DNA of 64,000 nt from Pseudorhizobium pelagicum. GTDB lineage: Bacteria; Pseudomonadota; Alphaproteobacteria; Rhizobiales; Rhizobiaceae. The translations under genes were made by a program, and so were the position numbers. This document shows positions 8,236 to 17,655 of the stretch, in pieces; position 1 is the first letter of the stretch; the number at the start of each line of letters is the position of its first letter. A model generated the notes under the pieces. The model was not told the origin of the DNA. It searched no databases and saw only the letters and a list, made by a program, of their open reading frames with translations. The stretch spans positions 160,424 to 224,423 of the forward strand of contig JOKI01000002.1 in assembly GCA_000722615.1 (NCBI GenBank). The letters are read 5' to 3'.

Positions 8236-8751
8236 ATGACTGCGCAAATTCTTCCCAAGCATGACCTCGTCTATCTCACCGAAGACGCATCCTATGATGC
8301 CGTCATCGAACTGATCAATGCCGAGGCCTTCGGTCCCGGTCGCCACACGCGCGCGGCTGCCCGCATCCGCGAGCAGGGGCCGCATGATCGTGCGCTGTCC
8401 TTTGTCTGCTCCGACGACGGGGAGACCATCGCCTCCGTGCGCATGACCCCGATCGCTGCAGGTGAGGTCAAGGGTCATCTTCTCGGCCCGCTGGCGGTGC
8501 GTCCCTCCCACAAGAACAGGGGGATCGGCCGGGAACTGGTGCGGATCGCCATCGAGGCGGCGCGCCGGCACGGGTCGGAGGCCGTCATCCTGGTCGGCGA
8601 CCCGCCCTACTACATGCCGCTCGGCTTCGAGAAGGTCGCCTACGACGCCCTGCAGTTCCCGGGGCCGGTCGATCCCGGCCGGGTGCTCGTCGTACCGCTG
8701 GCCGAGGATGTGCATCCGCGTCTCAAAGGAACAATCTGCTGGCGCGGATGA
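8236..8751 (+). CDS. GNAT family N-acetyltransferase (YhbS-like)
   Basis: A 171-residue single-domain acetyltransferase. The acetyl-CoA binding loop is seen at LAVRPSHKNRGIGRELV, and the DPPYYMPLGFEK segment near the C-terminal third is typical of the YhbS-like group. The acceptor substrate is unknown. A short perfect hairpin (8170-8188, stem AGATGCTG) lies in the 230-base region upstream, which otherwise shows no gene. The MFS gene follows 73 bases downstream on the same strand. Confidence 0.82.
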   Translation: MTAQILPKHDLVYLTEDASYDAVIELINAEAFGPGRHTRAAARIREQGPHDRALSFVCSDDGETIASVRMTPIAAGEVKGHLLGPLAVRPSHKNRGIGRELVRIAIEAARRHGSEAVILVGDPPYYMPLGFEKVAYDALQFPGPVDPGRVLVVPLAEDVHPRLKGTICWRG

Positions 8752-8824
8752 GACAAGTCATCTAATCAGGCGATAGGGTCCGGCGGTCGCCGGCATCCCT
8801 TTCCTGAGCTTGGGGGACGGTGGA

Positions 8825-10138
8825 ATGGCGGCAATCACGATCGACGAAGCGCTCGACCGCGCCGGGACCGGAACGTACCAGAAGCGCCTGATGGGGATCT
8901 TCGGGCTGGTCTGGGCCGCGGATGCGATGCAGGTGCTCGCCGTCGGCTTCACGGCCGCCTCCATTGCTGTCACCTTCGACCTAACGGTTCCGCAGGCGCT
9001 GCAGACAGGAACGCTGTTCTTTCTCGGGATGCTGCTTGGCGCGCTCGGCTTCGGGCGCCTCGCCGACCGGATCGGCCGGCGCACCGTCCTGATCGTCACC
9101 GTCTCCTGCGACGCCGTCTTCGGCATTCTCTCCGTCTTCGCTCCCGACTTTACGATCCTCCTGCTGTTGCGCTTCCTGACGGGTGCGGCCGTCGGTGGCA
9201 CCCTGCCGGTCGATTACGCGATGATGGCCGAATTCCTGCCGGCCAAGAACCGCGGACGCTGGCTCGTCCTGCTGGAAGGCTTCTGGGCCGTCGGCACGCT
9301 GGTCGTGGCGCTCGCTGCCTGGGCGACCAGCCTGGCCGGTGTCGAGGACGCCTGGCGCTACATCTTCGCCATCACGGCGCTGCCGGCTGTGATCGGCATC
9401 GGCCTGCGCTTCCTTGTGCCGGAATCTCCGTTGTACCTGATGCGCGCGGGCCGGAGCGACGAGGCGAAATCGATCATCGACGAGATTCTCGTCGTCAACG
9501 GCAAGCCTGCGCTGCCGGCGGGGCAGCAGCTGGAGACGCCGCCCTCCGTCGGCGAAGTCCGGATCTTCTCCGGACCCTTGCGCCGGCGCAGCCTGATGAT
9601 CCTTGCGATCTGGTTCCTGGTGTCGGTCTCCTATTACGGCGTCTTTGCCTGGATGCCGCCGCGGCTGGCGGGGGAGGGCTTCGGCTTCGTGCGCGGCTAT
9701 GGCTTCCTGGTGCTGATCGCGCTTGCACAGCTGCCGGGCTATGCGCTCGCCGCCTACGGGGTGGAGAAATGGGGTCGCCGGCCGACGCTGATCGGCTTCT
9801 GCCTCTTGTCCTCGGCCGGCTGCCTGCTATTCGTCGTGGCGGGCAGTGCCGTCGTCGTCGGCGCCTCGCTGCTGATCATGAGCTTTGCGCTGCTCGGCAC
9901 CTGGGGCGCCCTCTATGCCATCACGCCGGAACTCTACCCGACTGCCTCGCGGGCGACGGGCATGGGAGCGGCAGGCGCCATGGCACGCTTCGGCGGGCTT
10001 CTCGCCCCTTCGCTGGTGGGGCTGATCGTGGCGCAGAGCTTCGGGCTGGCTGTGGCGATCTTTGCCGGGCTACTGCTGCTGGCGGCCATCGCCGCGTTCC
10101 TGATCGACACGGAGACGCGGGCCGCCTCGCTGGCGTAA
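8825..10138 (+). CDS. MFS transporter (sugar/aromatic-acid transporter-like)
   Basis: A 437-residue major facilitator protein with about 12 membrane segments. The loop 2-3 signature GFGRLADRIGRRTV and a matching second-half loop (EKWGRRPTLIG) are clear, and the central cytoplasmic loop at about residues 205-240 divides the two halves. The sequence looks like the SV2/AAHS branch, whose members move organic acids or sugars with protons. ATG 8825 follows a GGTGGA site; an in-frame TTG at 8810 is less likely. The substrate is not identifiable. Confidence 0.85.
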   Translation: MAAITIDEALDRAGTGTYQKRLMGIFGLVWAADAMQVLAVGFTAASIAVTFDLTVPQALQTGTLFFLGMLLGALGFGRLADRIGRRTVLIVTVSCDAVFGILSVFAPDFTILLLLRFLTGAAVGGTLPVDYAMMAEFLPAKNRGRWLVLLEGFWAVGTLVVALAAWATSLAGVEDAWRYIFAITALPAVIGIGLRFLVPESPLYLMRAGRSDEAKSIIDEILVVNGKPALPAGQQLETPPSVGEVRIFSGPLRRRSLMILAIWFLVSVSYYGVFAWMPPRLAGEGFGFVRGYGFLVLIALAQLPGYALAAYGVEKWGRRPTLIGFCLLSSAGCLLFVVAGSAVVVGASLLIMSFALLGTWGALYAITPELYPTASRATGMGAAGAMARFGGLLAPSLVGLIVAQSFGLAVAIFAGLLLLAAIAAFLIDTETRAASLA

Positions 10139-10146
10139 GAGAAGCG

Positions 10147-10566
10147 TCAGAAGCGCTTCTTCAACCAGCTGATGGTGTGGCCTCCGGCGAGGTCTTCCAG
10201 CTGCCCGATGATCTCGTACCCCTGCTTCCGGTAGAGGCCGAGCGCCTGCGGGCTCATCGTGTCGAGATAGCTGCCGAGGCAACCGCGGACCTTTGCCTCC
10301 CGTTCCGCCATCTGCAGCATCCGGCTTGCCAGCCCCTGGCCGCGTCGGTGGTCCGGCACGAAGAGCATCTGGACGTAGAGCCAGCCCCGCGCTGTGCGGC
10401 CGATGAAGCCGCCCTCCGGATTGCCCATTGCGTCGTACAGGATGATCGCCAGCTCTCGGCGATCGCTGGTGCCGAAGGTCTTGTTGCTGTGGGCCTGAAG
10501 CCGTTCAGAGATTGCCTTCTCCTCTGCCGGCGTGGCGTGATCCGTCACCCTGAGTTCAGATGTCAT
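10147..10566 (-). CDS. GNAT family N-acetyltransferase
   Basis: A 139-residue GNAT protein. The acetyl-CoA loop is visible in FVPDHRRGQGLASRML, with the conserved RGQGLA turn, and the ALGLYRKQGYEIIG segment is the usual beta-alpha end of the fold. It is convergent with the MFS gene, eight bases away, so the two are not co-transcribed. It is likely a single-gene unit; the substrate is unknown. Confidence 0.82.
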   Translation of the reverse strand: MTSELRVTDHATPAEEKAISERLQAHSNKTFGTSDRRELAIILYDAMGNPEGGFIGRTARGWLYVQMLFVPDHRRGQGLASRMLQMAEREAKVRGCLGSYLDTMSPQALGLYRKQGYEIIGQLEDLAGGHTISWLKKRF

Positions 10567-10636
10567 GCCCAGTCACCATGGATACGTTCAATCCGATAGC
10601 CGCGCCCTTGTCGCGGAGGAAGCAAGGCAGATTGCC

Positions 10637-12703
10637 TCAGCGGCCTTCACGCCACCACATGGCGGCGACCGCGAAGAGCAGGGCGGAGAGGCCGGCGAAG
10701 CCTGCAAACAGGGGGACGGTGTTGACGCCACGCAGAACCGTCTCGTCGGTCAGGCGGATCACCATGCGGTCCGGATCGTTGATGCGCACTTCGCCGCGCA
10801 CCGGCAGGATGGTCGGCAGCGTGACGCCGTCGCCGTCAGCCACCCGGGCGACCAGTCCCTTGGTGCGTTCCGCATAGGGCGCCAGCGTCTCCTCGGTGGA
10901 AATCATCGCCTGGAATTCCGGGGCATCGACGGTGCCGACGTGGACGAGGGTCGAGAAATCGCCGTTGGTGACTTCAAAGAGGCCGGTCTCCTCGGTCCGC
11001 TGCTCCAGCCGGTAGAGACCGGGGCCGCTCTGGGTGAAGGGTACCGTCTCGGTGCGGCCGGAGGGATAGGTGATCGTCGCGGGGCCGGGATCGTCGCCGA
11101 TCGTCTGGCGGGTGGCTTCCAGCGTGCGGCCGACGGCGCGGGCGGTCAGGGCCTCTTCCTCGAGCTCCGGCTCCTTCATCAGCCAGTGGGCGATGCGCCT
11201 GTAGAGCGAGACATGCGGGCCGCCGCCCTCGAAGCCGCGGGCCCAGAGCCAGCCGTGATCAGACAGCAGCATGGCAACGCGTCCCTCGCCCTCGCGGTTG
11301 AGCACGAGGAGGGGGCGGTTGTTGTCGCCGAGCATCACCGTCTGCCCCTCGGGCTCGGCCACATCGATCGAGCGGAACCAGCGGCCCCAGGCCGGCGGCT
11401 CCTGGCCGGTGCCGTCGAGGCCGCGGGTGACCGGATGCTTCTGGCCCTCGTCGGAGAGACGCGGGAAGAAGCCGGCATTGTGGACATCGCCGGTGGGGCT
11501 GGCGGGCAGGACCTGGGCGAGCGGGGTCGTTGCGATCGAGTTTTCGCCGGCATGCTCGGGGCCCGCCGCAATCAGCAGGGCGCCGCCGTTTTCCACATAC
11601 TGCGAGATGTAGTCGTAGTAGAGGATCGGCAGCACGTTGCGGTGCGTGTAGCGGTCGAAGATGATCAGGTCGAAGTCTTCGATCTTCTCGACGAAGAGTT
11701 CACGCGTCGGGAAAGCAATCAGCGATAACTCATTGATTGGCGTACCATCCTGCTTCTCCGGGGGGCGCAGGATGGTGAAGTGGACGAGGTCGACGGAGGC
11801 ATCGGACTTCAGGAGGTTGCGCCAGGCCCGCTCGCCCGCATGCGGCTCGCCAGAGACGAGAAGGACGCGCAGGTTCTGGCGGATGCCGTCGATGACGTGG
11901 ACGGCGCGGTTGTTGACCGCGGTCACCTCGCCAGGGACTTCGGCCACCGAGAATTCCATGACGTTGTTGCCGCCGCGCGGTACGGTGAAGGAGAAGGGCG
12001 TGTCGACACCGGGCGTCGCCTGCAGCGTCTCCAGTTCCTCGCCGTTCATGCTGACCGTCACGTCGGCGGTGCCGCCGGTGCTGCGGCCGTCGTCGAAGAC
12101 GCGCAGCGTCAGCTGCTGTTCTTCGCCGACGATGCCGAAGCGCGGTGCCCTGACGATCTGGACGCGACGGTCGAACTCGTCCGGCTGGCCGGTGATCAGG
12201 CCATGCAGCGGCGCGTTGAAGCCGAGGTCCTGGTTGATACCGGGAAGATCATGGATCTGCCCGTCGGTCAGGAAGACTGCGCCGCCGACCCGGGCGGGCG
12301 GCACGTCGGAAAGGGCCGAGGAGAGGGCACCGAACAGCTTCGTCGACGGCGTATCGGTCTCGGCGTTGTCCTCGACCTCGACGACGCGCGTCTCGATGCG
12401 GGGAAAGCGCGAGAATCGCTCCTGCAGCTCGGCCAGCGCCTGATCTGTCTGGCCGTCGCGGCCGGCGGTTTCCTGGCTTTGCGAGCGGTCGACGACGATC
12501 GGCACGACAGTGGACAGCTGCTCCCGGTCCTCCTGGTTCAGGATCGGATTGGCGAGAGCCAGAAGCAGGGCGGCGAGTGCCAGCGTGCGCAGTGTCGCGC
12601 CGCGGATGCCCCGCCAGAGCCCGAGAGCGGCAAGGATCGCCGCAAAGACGGCAAGGGCCGCCATGATCGGCCAGGAGAAGAAGGGGGCGAAGTCGATGGT
12701 CAT
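10637..12703 (-). CDS. membrane protein of moxR operon, glutamine-amidotransferase-like fold
   Basis: A 688-residue protein, last of the moxR operon. Two membrane segments lie at the N-terminus (about 10-50), a large extracytoplasmic part follows with a VWA-like start (VVPIVVDRSQSQ) and a class I amidotransferase-like stretch around FDLIIFDRYTHRNV and GGALLIAAGPEHAGE, and a last membrane segment precedes the end. No catalytic cysteine triad is evident, so enzymatic amidotransferase activity is doubtful. ATG 12703 sits 13 bases after the previous stop with AGGAAA in front. Function is unknown; homologous operons often act in envelope integrity or metal-chaperone tasks. Confidence 0.75.
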   Translation of the reverse strand: MTIDFAPFFSWPIMAALAVFAAILAALGLWRGIRGATLRTLALAALLLALANPILNQEDREQLSTVVPIVVDRSQSQETAGRDGQTDQALAELQERFSRFPRIETRVVEVEDNAETDTPSTKLFGALSSALSDVPPARVGGAVFLTDGQIHDLPGINQDLGFNAPLHGLITGQPDEFDRRVQIVRAPRFGIVGEEQQLTLRVFDDGRSTGGTADVTVSMNGEELETLQATPGVDTPFSFTVPRGGNNVMEFSVAEVPGEVTAVNNRAVHVIDGIRQNLRVLLVSGEPHAGERAWRNLLKSDASVDLVHFTILRPPEKQDGTPINELSLIAFPTRELFVEKIEDFDLIIFDRYTHRNVLPILYYDYISQYVENGGALLIAAGPEHAGENSIATTPLAQVLPASPTGDVHNAGFFPRLSDEGQKHPVTRGLDGTGQEPPAWGRWFRSIDVAEPEGQTVMLGDNNRPLLVLNREGEGRVAMLLSDHGWLWARGFEGGGPHVSLYRRIAHWLMKEPELEEEALTARAVGRTLEATRQTIGDDPGPATITYPSGRTETVPFTQSGPGLYRLEQRTEETGLFEVTNGDFSTLVHVGTVDAPEFQAMISTEETLAPYAERTKGLVARVADGDGVTLPTILPVRGEVRINDPDRMVIRLTDETVLRGVNTVPLFAGFAGLSALLFAVAAMWWREGR

Positions 12704-12716
12704 GCCGTCAGGTTTC

Positions 12717-15524
12717 CTATTGGCCGAGCCGCTCGAGGAGCGCCGGGACATGCACCTGGTCGGCCTTGTAGTTGCCGGTGAGCATGTACATCATGATGTT
12801 GACGCCGGCGCGGTAGGCGAATTCGCGCTGCATCGCATCCGAGGGGACGGTCGGCAGCACCGGCGTGCCCTGCGCATCGACGGCCCAGGCGCCGGCGAGA
12901 TCATTGGCGGTGATCAGGAGCGGGGTGACGCCGTCGCCGGAGGAGGAGAGTTCGCTGCCGGTCTGAGCAGCCTCCTGGCGTGCCTCGACCCAGAGCGGGC
13001 TTCCGGCGTAGCGCCCGGGAAAATCGTTCAGCAGATAGAAGGAGCGCGCCAGGACATGGTCCTCCGGCGTCGGCTCCAGCGGCGGGATGTCGATATTGCC
13101 GAGAATGGCCTGAAGCCGCTCGCCGTTCGGCGTTGTCATGCCGGAGCTATGGAGGCCGGAATACTGGTCCTGGGTGTCGAAGAGCACGGTGCCGCCATTG
13201 CGCATATAGGCATCGATCCGCGAGATCGCGGCCTGGGACGGCATCGGGGCGTTGGCCGAGATCGGCCAGTAGATGATCGGATAGAAGGCCAGCTCGTCGG
13301 TGGCGATGTCGACGCCGACCGGCGCGCCAGGCTCCAGCGTCGTGCGATAGGTCAGGAACTGCGTCAGGCCCTGCAGGCCCTGCTCGGAAAGCTGGTCGAC
13401 CTCCGCTTCGCCGGTGACGACATAGGCGAGATGGGTGGTGTCGAGATGCTCCATGATCACGTCGTCGCCGGGCTGCGCATCCTGCGCCAGACCCTCGCCG
13501 GGATGGGCGACGAGGAGCAGGCCTGCCAAGACGGCAAGTCCGGCGGCCGCGGAACGGCTGAGCCGCGGAAGGCGGGAGAATGCGCCGTTCATGAAGAGCA
13601 CCACGAGGCTGTCGAGGACGATGAAGAGGAAGGCCAGCGCAAACAGCAGCGGCCGCAACGACTGCGCCTCTCCGCCGATCAGGCCTTCGCGGACGACGTT
13701 CACGCCGTCGAGGCTGGCGTTGAAGGGCTGAAGTTCGGTGCCGGGCGCCAGCAGGTTGACGGCGCTGAAGCCGTCCTCCGTGCCGTAGAGCCCCGGCGGA
13801 TGATCGAAGCTGGCGACGGGCGTAGCACCCGCCGCGATGGTGATCGGCCGGGCGATGCCAGTCTCAGTGGTCAGGGTGCCGTCGGCATTCAGCAGGCGGA
13901 AGGGTGGCAGGGCGGCAGCAGTATCCGCCGTCGCACTGGCCGCACCTCCAGCGCGCGCCATCTGCACGAGCCGGCGCAACATTTCGACGAAGGTTCCTGA
14001 CAGCGGCATGTTCGACCACGTGGCTTCCGCGCTGGTGTGGAAGAGAACAATGCGCCCTGCCTCCTGTTCCCGCGTGGTCACCAGGGGCGTTCCGTCAGCC
14101 AGGCTTGCCCAGGTGCGGTCGGCGAGGTCGGGGGTGGGTTCGGCCAGCACCTGGCGGTTGACCGTGATGTCGTCGGCTCGCGGCAGTCCGGCGAAGGGGC
14201 CGGTCGCGGGAAAATCGGCCATCGCCTGCGGCTCCGACCAGGACATGGCGCCGCCCAGCGCACGCTCACCCTGGCGCAGGATCACCGGCACCAGCGGATC
14301 GTCAGCCGGGGCGGCAGCGAGGCGCGGACCGGCAAAACGGATCAGCGTGCCGCCGCGGGAAATCCACTGCTGCAGCGGCTCATAGACGTCGGCCGGCAGG
14401 CGGCCCACGTCGGCCATGACGATGGCCGAGGGATTGCCCTCGAGGATCTGCGGAATGGAGACGGAAAGATCGGCGGTGGTCGGCTCGATCAGGTCGGCAT
14501 AGGGCTGCAGCGCGCGGCTGATGTAGTAGAGCGGCTGCAGCAGGGGCTGGAAGTCGCTGCCGCTGTCGCCGGAAATCAGCGCGACACGCCTGCGCCGGAA
14601 GCCGTCGTCGAGCAGACGGACGGAGCCAGCGGTGGCGAGGTCGGCGACAGCCAGACGCGCAAAATCGTTGCGAAGCTCGAAGGGCGCGGAGATCTCTGCG
14701 GTTGCGGTTGCGGCGCTGGCGGCAAAATCGAGGGTGCCGGAGGCGAGGGCGCGGCCCTGCGGGTCGAGTGCGTTGACGGCCATGCTCTGCGGCATGCCGG
14801 TCGCCAGCCGCGTGGCGGTCACGGACATCGCATCGGCGTTGTTGGTGGCCTCGGTCAGGGCCATGGTGCGGGCACCATCGCCTTCGATGACCCGAAGTTC
14901 AGCCGGCGACAGCGATGCGAGGGCGTCGAGCGCCGTTTCGTCGGAGGCGTTGGCGACGCCGTCCGAGAGCACAACGACCGTGCCGGGACGTGTGCCGTTG
15001 ATTGCCTCGGTCACGGCTGCTGCGGCGCGCTCGCGATCCGGCACCAGCGGTTTCGGCGCTGCGGCGGCCAGTTTTTCGCGTGCGGCAGCGGCGCTGCCGG
15101 GGACGGCGTCATGGGTGGCGTCGGCGGTGAAGGTTACCGAGACCGGCACGCCCGCATCCTCTGCATCAGCGATCAGTGCCTCGGCCGTCTGCACGCGGCG
15201 ATCCCAATCGGGGGCGGTGGCCCAGCTGTTGTCGACGAGCAGCACGAGCGGCCCGCTGCCGTTCAACGAGTTGGCGCGCGGGTTGATTACCGGATTCGCA
15301 ATCGCCAGGATGATGGCTGCTGCCAGCGCCATGCGCAGCAGTGTCAGCCACCAGGGGCTGTTGGCCGGCGTTTCCTCGCGTTTGAGGACGCTGGCGAGGA
15401 TCCGCAGCGGCGGGAAGACTTCGCTCTTCGGGCGGGGCGGCGTCAGCCGGAGCAGCCACCAGATCACCGGAAGTGCGAGGAGGCCGATCAGGATGGCCGG
15501 ATTGGCGAAGGCAAATGCGCTCAT
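12717..15524 (-). CDS. BatA/VWA and DUF4159 domain membrane protein
   Basis: A 935-residue protein. The first 60 residues contain two membrane segments around a conserved PPRPKSEVFPPLRIL linker, as in the aerotolerance BatA N-terminal domain. Residues about 90-200 form a von Willebrand A-like domain (LVLLVDNSWATAPDWDRR); the DNSWAT sequence departs from a perfect DxSxS metal site. Further membrane segments near 640-680 precede a C-terminal DUF4159 domain (from about 700; YPIIYWPI). Its start overlaps the DUF58 stop by ATGA. The role is probably periplasmic or envelope protein quality, by analogy only. Confidence 0.8.
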   Translation of the reverse strand: MSAFAFANPAILIGLLALPVIWWLLRLTPPRPKSEVFPPLRILASVLKREETPANSPWWLTLLRMALAAAIILAIANPVINPRANSLNGSGPLVLLVDNSWATAPDWDRRVQTAEALIADAEDAGVPVSVTFTADATHDAVPGSAAAAREKLAAAAPKPLVPDRERAAAAVTEAINGTRPGTVVVLSDGVANASDETALDALASLSPAELRVIEGDGARTMALTEATNNADAMSVTATRLATGMPQSMAVNALDPQGRALASGTLDFAASAATATAEISAPFELRNDFARLAVADLATAGSVRLLDDGFRRRRVALISGDSGSDFQPLLQPLYYISRALQPYADLIEPTTADLSVSIPQILEGNPSAIVMADVGRLPADVYEPLQQWISRGGTLIRFAGPRLAAAPADDPLVPVILRQGERALGGAMSWSEPQAMADFPATGPFAGLPRADDITVNRQVLAEPTPDLADRTWASLADGTPLVTTREQEAGRIVLFHTSAEATWSNMPLSGTFVEMLRRLVQMARAGGAASATADTAAALPPFRLLNADGTLTTETGIARPITIAAGATPVASFDHPPGLYGTEDGFSAVNLLAPGTELQPFNASLDGVNVVREGLIGGEAQSLRPLLFALAFLFIVLDSLVVLFMNGAFSRLPRLSRSAAAGLAVLAGLLLVAHPGEGLAQDAQPGDDVIMEHLDTTHLAYVVTGEAEVDQLSEQGLQGLTQFLTYRTTLEPGAPVGVDIATDELAFYPIIYWPISANAPMPSQAAISRIDAYMRNGGTVLFDTQDQYSGLHSSGMTTPNGERLQAILGNIDIPPLEPTPEDHVLARSFYLLNDFPGRYAGSPLWVEARQEAAQTGSELSSSGDGVTPLLITANDLAGAWAVDAQGTPVLPTVPSDAMQREFAYRAGVNIMMYMLTGNYKADQVHVPALLERLGQ

Positions 15525-16444
15525 GTCCGGGTCCCACCATTGATACCCCCGGCCGGCAGTCCCGACAGATAGCCGTGGACCGTGACGAGGGCTTCGGAGG
15601 CCAGATGATCGGTGCGATGGAAGGCGAAGCTCCAGCCGAGGCGGCGCAGCGATTCACCCAGCGTCTCCCGGCGTGACAGATAGGCCCGCCGATAATCCTC
15701 CCGGACGGTTTCGGCGCGACCGGAAACAAGCTTCTCGCCCGTTTCCGGATCGGTGAACTCGGTGCGCCCGGAATAGGGGAAGGTTTCTTCCGCCGGGTCG
15801 GCGATCTCGACGACATGGCCGCGCAGGCCGCGCCGGGCGAGCGGCGTGATGCGCTCCATGATCCGGTCGGCGTCATCGAGGAAATCGCCGATCAGGACGA
15901 TGTCGCTGTGGCCGCGGATCATCCCCGTCTCCGGCAGGCCGGCGGTCTGCGGCGCATGCATGATGGCCGTTGCCAGCCGTTCGGCGGCATTGCGGGCGGA
16001 CACCGGTTCCATGATGCCTGGACAGCCGATGCGTTCGCCGGAGCGGGCCAGGATCTCGGCCAGCGCCAGCATCAGCACGAGCGCCCGGCTTTCCTTGGAG
16101 ACGGCGCCGAAGGTGGACTTGTACATCATCGAGGGCGACAGGTCCGCCCAGAGCCAGACGGTATGGGCGGCCTCCCACTCGCGGTCGCGCACATAGGTGT
16201 GGTCGTCGCGGGCGGACCGGCGCCAGTCGATCGCCGCGAGGCTTTCGCCTTCGGCATAGGGCCTGAACTGCCAGAAGTTTTCACCGATGCCGCGCTTGCG
16301 GCGGCCATGCCAGCCGGCAATCACGGTGTTGGCGATGCGTCTTGCCTCGACCATGCAGTCGGGAACAAGGGCTGCCCGAGCCCTTGCCCGGGAGAGGACT
16401 TCGCCGCCTGTTGTCTGCTCAACGATCTGGCCGATGGATGCCAC
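15521..16444 (-). CDS. DUF58 domain protein
   Basis: A 307-residue soluble protein carrying the DUF58 signature region (GENFWQFRPYAEGESLAAID then WRRSAR) and a degenerate VWA-like C-terminal half (VWLWADLSPSMMY). DUF58 proteins are the normal partner of MoxR ATPases. It lies 29 bases downstream of moxR and overlaps the next gene by four bases, so translation is coupled through the operon. Biochemical function is unknown in most organisms. Confidence 0.87.
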   Translation of the reverse strand: MASIGQIVEQTTGGEVLSRARARAALVPDCMVEARRIANTVIAGWHGRRKRGIGENFWQFRPYAEGESLAAIDWRRSARDDHTYVRDREWEAAHTVWLWADLSPSMMYKSTFGAVSKESRALVLMLALAEILARSGERIGCPGIMEPVSARNAAERLATAIMHAPQTAGLPETGMIRGHSDIVLIGDFLDDADRIMERITPLARRGLRGHVVEIADPAEETFPYSGRTEFTDPETGEKLVSGRAETVREDYRRAYLSRRETLGESLRRLGWSFAFHRTDHLASEALVTVHGYLSGLPAGGINGGTRT

Positions 16445-16473
16445 GCGGGGTCCTTTCTATGGCCGTGGCCGCG

Positions 16474-17487
16474 TCAGCCGCGCGCCTGTTTGACGAGGCC
16501 GGCAACCACGTCGCGGACCGACATGCCTTCGGCACGGGCCGCGAATGTGAGCGCCATGCGGTGCTGCAGCACCGGCTCGGCGAGCGCGTAGACGTCATCC
16601 AGCGAGGGCGCCAGACGGCCTTCGTAAAGTGCGCGGGCACGGGCGGTCAGCATCAGCGACTGGCCGGCGCGGGGACCGGGACCCCAAGCGACGTTCTTGT
16701 CGGTGGTGGCATTGCCATGGCCCGGACGTGCGGAACGGACGAGGCTCAGAATGGCGTCGACGACCTTGTCGCTCACCGGCATCTGGCGGATCAGCGACTG
16801 GATTTCCTGCAGCCTGCCCGCCACGATCACTTCGCGCGGCCTGGCCTCGGAGCGCCCCGTGGTTTCGAGAAGGATCTGCCGTTCGGCATCGAGCTCGGGG
16901 TAGAGGACGTCGACCTGCAGCAGGAAGCGGTCGAGCTGGGCCTCGGGCAGGGGATAGGTGCCTTCCTGCTCCAGCGGGTTCTGGGTTGCCAGAACGTGGA
17001 AGGGGGCCGGCAGGTCATAGCGCTGGCCGGCCACCGTGATGTGGTACTCCTGCATGGACTGCAGCAGCGCCGACTGGGTGCGGGGCGACGCGCGGTTGAT
17101 CTCGTCGGCCATCAGCAGCTGGGCAAAGACCGGGCCCTTGACGAAGCGGAAGGAGCGGCGGCCGTTCTCGTCCTGATCCATGACTTCGGAGCCGAGGATA
17201 TCGGAGGGCATCAGGTCGGGCGTGAACTGGATGCGGCTGGCCTGAAGGCCGAGAACCGTGCCGAGCGTGGTGACCAGCTTCGTCTTGGCGAGGCCCGGAA
17301 CGCCGACGAGCAGCGCATGGCCGCCCGAGAGAAGCGCCAGCATGGTGTTTTCCACCACCTGCTCCTGGCCGAAGATGACCTTGCCGACTTCGGTTCGGAC
17401 CGCGGCGACATCCGCCAGCGCCCGTTCGGCGGCCGCAATGACGGCCTTCTCGTCGAGAACGGCTTCGGTGGAATTCATCATACCCAT
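16474..17487 (-). CDS. moxR: MoxR-family AAA+ ATPase
   Basis: A 337-residue AAA+ ATPase. The P-loop region reads LLVGVPGLAKTKLV, with Walker B around LLMADEINRASPRTQSALLQ and the sensor-like FHVLATQNPLEQEGTYPLPE, all typical of MoxR. MoxR proteins act as chaperones that mature metal-cofactor or envelope complexes, with VWA proteins as substrates or adaptors. GGAG lies seven bases before ATG 17487, preferred over the ATGs at 17481 and 17478. It heads a four-gene operon and diverges from the DUF1285 gene 168 bases away. Confidence 0.92.
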   Translation of the reverse strand: MGMMNSTEAVLDEKAVIAAAERALADVAAVRTEVGKVIFGQEQVVENTMLALLSGGHALLVGVPGLAKTKLVTTLGTVLGLQASRIQFTPDLMPSDILGSEVMDQDENGRRSFRFVKGPVFAQLLMADEINRASPRTQSALLQSMQEYHITVAGQRYDLPAPFHVLATQNPLEQEGTYPLPEAQLDRFLLQVDVLYPELDAERQILLETTGRSEARPREVIVAGRLQEIQSLIRQMPVSDKVVDAILSLVRSARPGHGNATTDKNVAWGPGPRAGQSLMLTARARALYEGRLAPSLDDVYALAEPVLQHRMALTFAARAEGMSVRDVVAGLVKQARG

Positions 17488-17655
17488 TTGCGCTCTCCAT
17501 CGGGCGTGGACCACGGCGTCATGCCGGGCTGCGAATCGCTGCAGTGCGGCATTCGCCACATCCACATAAACTTATTCCCGCCGGAGCGGCTGACAAGAAC
17601 GTCCGGAATGACTATCTCGTGACAGAATGATTTAAAGCGGAACCGGGACTGAAAG

